A stretch of DNA of 64,000 bases from Spirochaetota bacterium (GTDB lineage Bacteria > Spirochaetota > UBA4802 > JAKQUI01). The first letter of the stretch is position 1. Each line of letters opens with the position of its first letter. Where the stretch lies: the NCBI GenBank assembly GCA_029562645.1, contig JAKQUI010000033.1:185146-249145 (forward strand), written 5' to 3'. Position numbers and translations under genes: made by a program. This document shows, piece by piece, positions 59,627 through 64,000 of the stretch. The notes under the pieces were generated by a model that had not been told where the DNA came from, searched no databases, and was given only the letters and a program-made list of their open reading frames with translations.

Positions 59627-60868
59627 ATGAAAGGGCATGTAGACAACGGCACCATCATCAGGATGCACTCCGGTCTCATCACCGGCAGGCGGCATGCGGA
59701 GTTGCAGCGGCACATCGACGACTGCGACCGGTGCCGAAAGCGCGCCGCCGCCATCGCCGCCCTTCTGCAGCAGCCCCCCGCCGGTCTCCGCACCCCACCG
59801 GAACGGGTGCGCAACCGAATCCTGCAGTCGTATTACGAGATAAAAAACGCACCTGCGGGGGCATCGCCCATAAACCGGATGTTGCATTCATGGAAGGCGC
59901 CCGCGCTGGCGCTCGCCGCAACGATCGCCATCGTTGTCGGCGCGGCGGTGTTCTTCGACCGCTGGCCATTCGACCGATCAGGCCCCGCAACGGTGGCGAT
60001 TGATATCGCCGGATTGTCGGGCGAGGTCCTCGTAAACGGCACGATGCCGGAGGGAACGATCCGCATCAAACCGCACGATACCATCACCGTGGGGAAGGAC
60101 GGCGCCGTCCGGCTCGCATACGCGGGAATCTTCACTATCACCCTGGATGCGGAAAGCGAATTCATCGTCGAAAAGGCTTCATCGCCACACACGGGCGCAT
60201 ACGAGTTCGCCTTCAGGCTGAACCATGGGAGCCTGCTTTCACAGTTCGCCCACGGAGACTTCTCCTGCGCGTACTCCTATCACACCCCGCGCGGAACGGT
60301 GAGCTCCACCGGGACCGAATTCGTGCTCGTCGCCGGACCGTCAGAGACGATCGTCCTGCTGAACGAGGGCGCGGTGCGGCTAACCCCATCCGGGAGGAAT
60401 GAATGGATCCGCGTCGTGGAGCGGAAACGGTACGCGATCGCGCGCTCGATCACCACCTCGGAGCTCGGGCCCGGGGACCTCCGTGCCATCGACGACATGG
60501 GCGCGAAACGCGATAGCCTGGCCCCGGCGAACCGGGAATCCGGCGACCGCAACGGGCGCACACGGGACACGGACATGCGGAAGCGCGGCGCCCTCCCCTC
60601 TGATTCCGGACATCGTTCCGTCGACGGAGGCGATAATGGTTTTGCCGATGGAAGCGAGCCGGTAAAACCGGGCAGCGGCAAAAAAGCCGAGGGGGACGCA
60701 CGGGAGCCGGGAGCGGGCGACGCGCTTCGGGAAAAGCACGAAGCGGATCGAGACGCCGACCGCCGGAAAGACCTAAAGGAGCAGGGCAGGGATCGTCGCG
60801 ACTCCCTGCGTGAAAAGCGCCGTGACAAGCGAGAGCAGCGTGGAGAGCGTGAACGGAGAAACCGGTGA
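59627..60868 (+). CDS. FecR-domain membrane anti-sigma factor with charged periplasmic tail
   Basis: The product is about 413 residues from ATG 59627; GTG 59600, overlapping the sigma gene stop, is an alternative. The cytoplasmic part has a zinc-finger-like HxxxCxxC (His29, Cys33, Cys36 in RHIDDCDRC) of the anti-sigma type. One transmembrane helix follows (about 91-110, APALALAATIAIVVGAAVFF). The outer part has a FecR-like domain (GEVLVNG, IRIKPHDTITVGKDGAVRLAY, TPRGTVSSTGTEFVLV). The last 120 residues are disordered and very rich in Arg, Lys, Asp and Glu. It should hold the preceding sigma factor until an envelope signal arrives; no TonB receptor is adjacent. Confidence 0.85.
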   Translation: MKGHVDNGTIIRMHSGLITGRRHAELQRHIDDCDRCRKRAAAIAALLQQPPAGLRTPPERVRNRILQSYYEIKNAPAGASPINRMLHSWKAPALALAATIAIVVGAAVFFDRWPFDRSGPATVAIDIAGLSGEVLVNGTMPEGTIRIKPHDTITVGKDGAVRLAYAGIFTITLDAESEFIVEKASSPHTGAYEFAFRLNHGSLLSQFAHGDFSCAYSYHTPRGTVSSTGTEFVLVAGPSETIVLLNEGAVRLTPSGRNEWIRVVERKRYAIARSITTSELGPGDLRAIDDMGAKRDSLAPANRESGDRNGRTRDTDMRKRGALPSDSGHRSVDGGDNGFADGSEPVKPGSGKKAEGDAREPGAGDALREKHEADRDADRRKDLKEQGRDRRDSLREKRRDKREQRGERERRNR

Positions 60869-60899
60869 TCCGGGAAACCGGCCGAATCCCGCAAATATC

Positions 60900-60929
60900 T
60901 TGACGTTTCCTGAAACAAACCCGTACCAT
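60900..60929 (+). promoter_or_regulatory. Promoter of the glycyl radical enzyme gene with internal palindrome
   Basis: TTGACG (60900-60905) and TACCAT (60924-60929) are spaced by 18 bases. GTTTC-CT-GAAAC (60905-60916), a perfect palindrome, lies in the spacer and could be an operator. Confidence 0.45.
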
Positions 60930-60971
60930 ACCCCTGCGTAACATCCGATTCCGCCTCCCTGGAGGACCGCC

Positions 60972-63923
60972 ATGAACCTGCTCGCCTACCTGCTCCTTTC
61001 TCTGATGGCGTTCCTGTTCAACAACCGCAAGCGGCTCAAGGCCGCCCTCAGCCACATTGACGGATATTTCAACATCACCGTCGGCTTCCGGTCGGACGAC
61101 GGGATCGTCGACCGCGCCATTTCGTTCGCACACGGACGCGCCCGGGCGCTCCCGCGCGTTCCCGAGACCGCCGACGTGGTGCTTCGCTTCCGCGACAGCC
61201 GCACGGCGCTGGAGATGCTGCGCATAACGCCCAACGAGACGCTCATGCTCATTTTACGAAACATGATGGTGCTCGACGGCGACATCGCCGCGCTGCAGAT
61301 CTTCAACTACTACGTGTCGCTGCTCATGGGACGCCGCCACGCGCGCATGCTCGCCCGGAACCGCCGGCGCGACGAGCGCGATCGTCGCCGAACCTATGCG
61401 CGCACGACGGCCCCGCTCCCCGAGCGCGACCGGGGCGCGGAGCTCATGCGCGTCCCGAATTCTGGGGCGGGCGTTCGCTTCCTCGACGATCCCTGGCTTG
61501 GAACCTTCACCCTCGAGGACTTCCCACGCCTCCGCGGCATGCTGGACCGGCACTTCTCCCAAATGCCGTCGATCTGCGTGGAGCGCCCGCTCATCATCAC
61601 GCGCTGGTTCCGCGAGAACGGTTTCGAGACCGACGCGTCTGGCCGGCCGTGGAATCCCGAACTCCGCCAGGCGATGGCGCTGCGGCACCTCCTCGCGAGC
61701 CGCCGGCCCATCATCGCGCGCGACGACCTCATCGCCGGCACCACCACGGCCCAGGAGCCCACGGGCGTCCTCATCTATCCCGAGACGCACGGCGGGCTCC
61801 TCTGGGGCGAGCTCACCTCGGTGTCCAGCCGTCCGCTCAATCCATATCGCATAACGCCCGAGGACCGCGAGCTGCTCCACCGCGAGATCTTCCCCTTCTG
61901 GATGCACCGGAACATCAAGAGCCACGTCCGTACGAAGTACGGTCATCCGCTCTGCATGCGCATCGACGAGCGCTGGGTGTACTATTTCGCCTGGAAATCC
62001 GTGGGGATCTCGCACACCGTTCCCGATTATCCGCGCCTGCTCGCGCGGGGAACGCAGGGGATCATGGACGATATCGACCGCCGCCTGGAGCTGATTCCCG
62101 CATCGGAATCCTCCGCACGCGACAGCCTCGCCGCCATGCGGATCGCGCTTGAGGGCGTGAACGCCTACGCCGACAACCTCTCGGCCGAGGCCGCGCGCCT
62201 GGCCGCCGTCGAGCCCGATCCGACGCGTCGCGCAGAGCTCGAGCACATCTCGTCGATCTGCTCTCGCGTTCCGCGCCGTCCCGCCGAAACCCTCGACGAG
62301 GCGGTGAACGCCGTCTGGATCGCGTGGGTCGCATTGCACCTCGAAAACATCAACACCGGCCTCTCGATGGGACGGCTCGACCAGTGGCTCCAACCGTACT
62401 TCGAAAGCGACATGGAGCGCATCCCGGACGAGGCCGGGCGCGCGGCCTATCTGCGCCACGCGATCGAGCTCATCGGCTGCCTGATGATGCGCGGGACCGA
62501 TCACCTGCCGCTGGTCCCCGATATCGGGAACTACCTCTTCGGCGGAAGCTCGTCCGACCAGGCGATCACGCTCGGGGGCGTGACCCCAGCCGGCGGCGAC
62601 GGCGTGAACGACATGACCTACATCTTCCTCAAGGCGACGGAGCTCCTGGCGATCCGCGATCCCAACGTGAACGCGCGCGTCCACCCCGGGATCACCGGCG
62701 ACGACTACCTGCGGCGTCTCTGCCACGTGAACTACCTCACCGCCGCGACCCCCTCGCTGCACAACGACGCGGCGGTCATCTCGTCGCTATCGTCCAACGG
62801 CTACGCCGAGGCCCACCGGCGCGACTGGTCCGCGACGGGCTGCGTGGAGCCCACCATCTCCGGGCGGCACATGGGGCACACCGGCTCGGTGCTCATGAAC
62901 ATGGTCGCCGCGCTCGAGATGGCGCTCAACGACGGCGGGCACCCGCACATGACCGAGCGGCTGGGCCCCGAAACGGGCGATCCCGCGCGCGGCGCCTTCC
63001 CCGCCTTCGAGGATTTCTTCCGCGCCTATGGGACTCAGCAGCGCTTTCTGATAGACCAGGCGGTGGAGCTCAACAACAGCTACGCCGAGGCGCACGCGGC
63101 GCTGCGCCCCATCCCGCTCCTGAGCGCACTTCTGGACGGCCCCATCGAGAAGGCGCTCGACGCGACGCGCGGCGGCACGCGCTACAACACCTCGGGCAGC
63201 GCGAACATCGGACTGGCCGACGTGGTGGACTCCCTGATGGCGATCAAGACCCTCGTATACGACGAGCGGCGCATCTCGTTTGCCGGTCTCATCGAGGCGC
63301 TCGCCACCGATTTCGCGAGCGCCCCCGAACTGCCGGCGCTCATCCGCTCGCGCGTACCCCTGTTCGGCTCCGGGAATCCGCACGCGCTCGAGATGGCGCG
63401 GCGCGTGATGCGGCTGGTCGCCGACGCCTGGCACGGGCACGCGAACTTCAGGGGCGGCCACTACACCGCGGGCTTCTGGTCCATGTCCCAGCACGTTGCC
63501 TACGGCGGCCTGTCCGGCACGCTGCCCTCGGGCCGCCTGCGCGGGACCTCGTTCACGCCGGGCCTCACGCCGCATCCCGGGGCGTCGAAAAGCTTCCTGG
63601 ACAACATCCGCGACGTAGCGGGGCTCGACGCCTCGTGCATGGACAACAACATCGCATTCAACGTGAAGCTCGTGCCGCGCCCGGGCGAGCCGGTGCGCGA
63701 CATCGTGGAGGCGATGTACGCCTATGCGAAAAGCTATTTCGATCTCGGCGGGATGCAGATGCAGTTCAACGTGGTTTCATCGGAGACGTTGCGCGACGCG
63801 ATGGCGCACCCGGAGAACTACCGGAACCTGCTGGTCCGCATATCGGGCTACAATGCGTATTTCGTGACGCTCAACCGCGAGATGCAGATCGAGCTCATCG
63901 AGCGGGCGGAATACGGGATCTAG
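60972..63923 (+). CDS. Glycyl radical enzyme (PFL-like) with N-terminal SCP2-like domain
   Basis: The product has 983 residues; PFL-like enzymes are normally about 750-850. Residues 1-140 form an extra domain with a hydrophobic start and an SCP2/sterol-carrier-like sequence (ETADVVLRFRDSRTALEMLR, then MMVLDGDIAALQIFNYYVSLL). Residues about 165-983 are the glycyl radical enzyme: the thiyl-radical Cys624 in GCVEP and the radical-bearing Gly959 in RISGYNAYF. The Glu after Cys is typical of the eliminase/dehydratase branch (glycerol, diol, choline and hydroxyproline enzymes) rather than pyruvate formate-lyase. It needs a radical-SAM activase, which is not in the window and may lie just downstream. 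GGAGG precedes the start. A lipid or membrane-associated substrate is inferred from the SCP2-like part. Confidence 0.88.
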   Translation: MNLLAYLLLSLMAFLFNNRKRLKAALSHIDGYFNITVGFRSDDGIVDRAISFAHGRARALPRVPETADVVLRFRDSRTALEMLRITPNETLMLILRNMMVLDGDIAALQIFNYYVSLLMGRRHARMLARNRRRDERDRRRTYARTTAPLPERDRGAELMRVPNSGAGVRFLDDPWLGTFTLEDFPRLRGMLDRHFSQMPSICVERPLIITRWFRENGFETDASGRPWNPELRQAMALRHLLASRRPIIARDDLIAGTTTAQEPTGVLIYPETHGGLLWGELTSVSSRPLNPYRITPEDRELLHREIFPFWMHRNIKSHVRTKYGHPLCMRIDERWVYYFAWKSVGISHTVPDYPRLLARGTQGIMDDIDRRLELIPASESSARDSLAAMRIALEGVNAYADNLSAEAARLAAVEPDPTRRAELEHISSICSRVPRRPAETLDEAVNAVWIAWVALHLENINTGLSMGRLDQWLQPYFESDMERIPDEAGRAAYLRHAIELIGCLMMRGTDHLPLVPDIGNYLFGGSSSDQAITLGGVTPAGGDGVNDMTYIFLKATELLAIRDPNVNARVHPGITGDDYLRRLCHVNYLTAATPSLHNDAAVISSLSSNGYAEAHRRDWSATGCVEPTISGRHMGHTGSVLMNMVAALEMALNDGGHPHMTERLGPETGDPARGAFPAFEDFFRAYGTQQRFLIDQAVELNNSYAEAHAALRPIPLLSALLDGPIEKALDATRGGTRYNTSGSANIGLADVVDSLMAIKTLVYDERRISFAGLIEALATDFASAPELPALIRSRVPLFGSGNPHALEMARRVMRLVADAWHGHANFRGGHYTAGFWSMSQHVAYGGLSGTLPSGRLRGTSFTPGLTPHPGASKSFLDNIRDVAGLDASCMDNNIAFNVKLVPRPGEPVRDIVEAMYAYAKSYFDLGGMQMQFNVVSSETLRDAMAHPENYRNLLVRISGYNAYFVTLNREMQIELIERAEYGI

Positions 63924-64000
63924 CGGGCCACCTGGACGTACCGGCGGCCAAACCACCCCGAGCCGTCAATACAATCCAGGATAATTATACAATCGATTTC

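Overview
The window is a GC-rich, gene-dense stretch of a bacterial chromosome from a signalling-rich, probably free-living, didermic organism. It has outer-membrane and lipoprotein-type proteins, many PAS, GAF, HD-GYP and SpoIIE-phosphatase proteins, giant Ser/Thr kinase-ATPase-TPR-GAF-phosphatase proteins, and an exosortase K/MSEP-CTERM pair. Together these fit best with an uncultured member of the Spirochaetota (Leptospira-like side). This is inference from gene content; no rRNA or other phylogenetic marker was found. I saw no tRNA, rRNA, CRISPR array, insertion sequence or prophage. About 44 genes cover nearly the whole window, and no gap without a gene exceeds about 290 bases.

Layout. 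1-8.2 kb: the 3' end of a giant kinase/phosphatase gene, a zinc-phospholipase-like protein with a basic tail, dinB, an AT-rich broken toxin-antitoxin pair, an SDR epimerase and an MsrB-MsrA lipoprotein. 8.4-20.7 kb: a UPF0182 membrane protein, a complete paralogue of the giant kinase/phosphatase, a tiny membrane protein, a REC-PAS-GGDEF-EAL protein, an orphan RelE-like toxin and a UvrD-family helicase. 20.7-26.1 kb: a tyrosine phosphatase, then a minus-strand operon of hybrid kinase, REC-STAS-like protein and REC-HD-GYP protein. 26.1-29.6 kb: exosortase K overlapping a large VIT-domain membrane protein with its own C-terminal sorting signal.

29.8-36.5 kb: nitroreductase, methyltransferase, bacterioferritin, rsgA, and a minus-strand DUF2156/MATE/SanA-like group. 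36.6-42.8 kb: a 54-codon ORF resembling the aconitase X N-terminus, a BtuFCD-type ABC importer, a hybrid kinase, and a two-gene operon ending in the cobamide-remodelling phosphodiesterase CbiR. 42.8-49.9 kb: a chemoreceptor-like protein, a 1438-residue aromatic-rich repeat protein of unknown function, and trpS. 49.9-57.2 kb: an HtrA protease followed by a hybrid kinase fused to a SpoIIE phosphatase, and a GAF-HD-GYP protein with an expanded HD-GYP core. 57.3-60.9 kb: a charged periplasmic protein, a beta-barrel-like protein, an ECF sigma factor and a FecR-like anti-sigma factor. 61.0-63.9 kb: a glycyl radical enzyme fused to an SCP2-like domain.

How the parts work together. Much of the window is sensory: at least four PP2C/SpoIIE, HD-GYP or EAL output proteins and three hybrid kinases imply control through partner switching and cyclic-di-GMP. 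The strongest leads for undescribed biology are the aromatic repeat protein, the sigma/anti-sigma/barrel/charged-protein cluster, the SCP2-glycyl radical fusion, the exosortase K locus and the aconitase X-like mini-gene in front of the importer.
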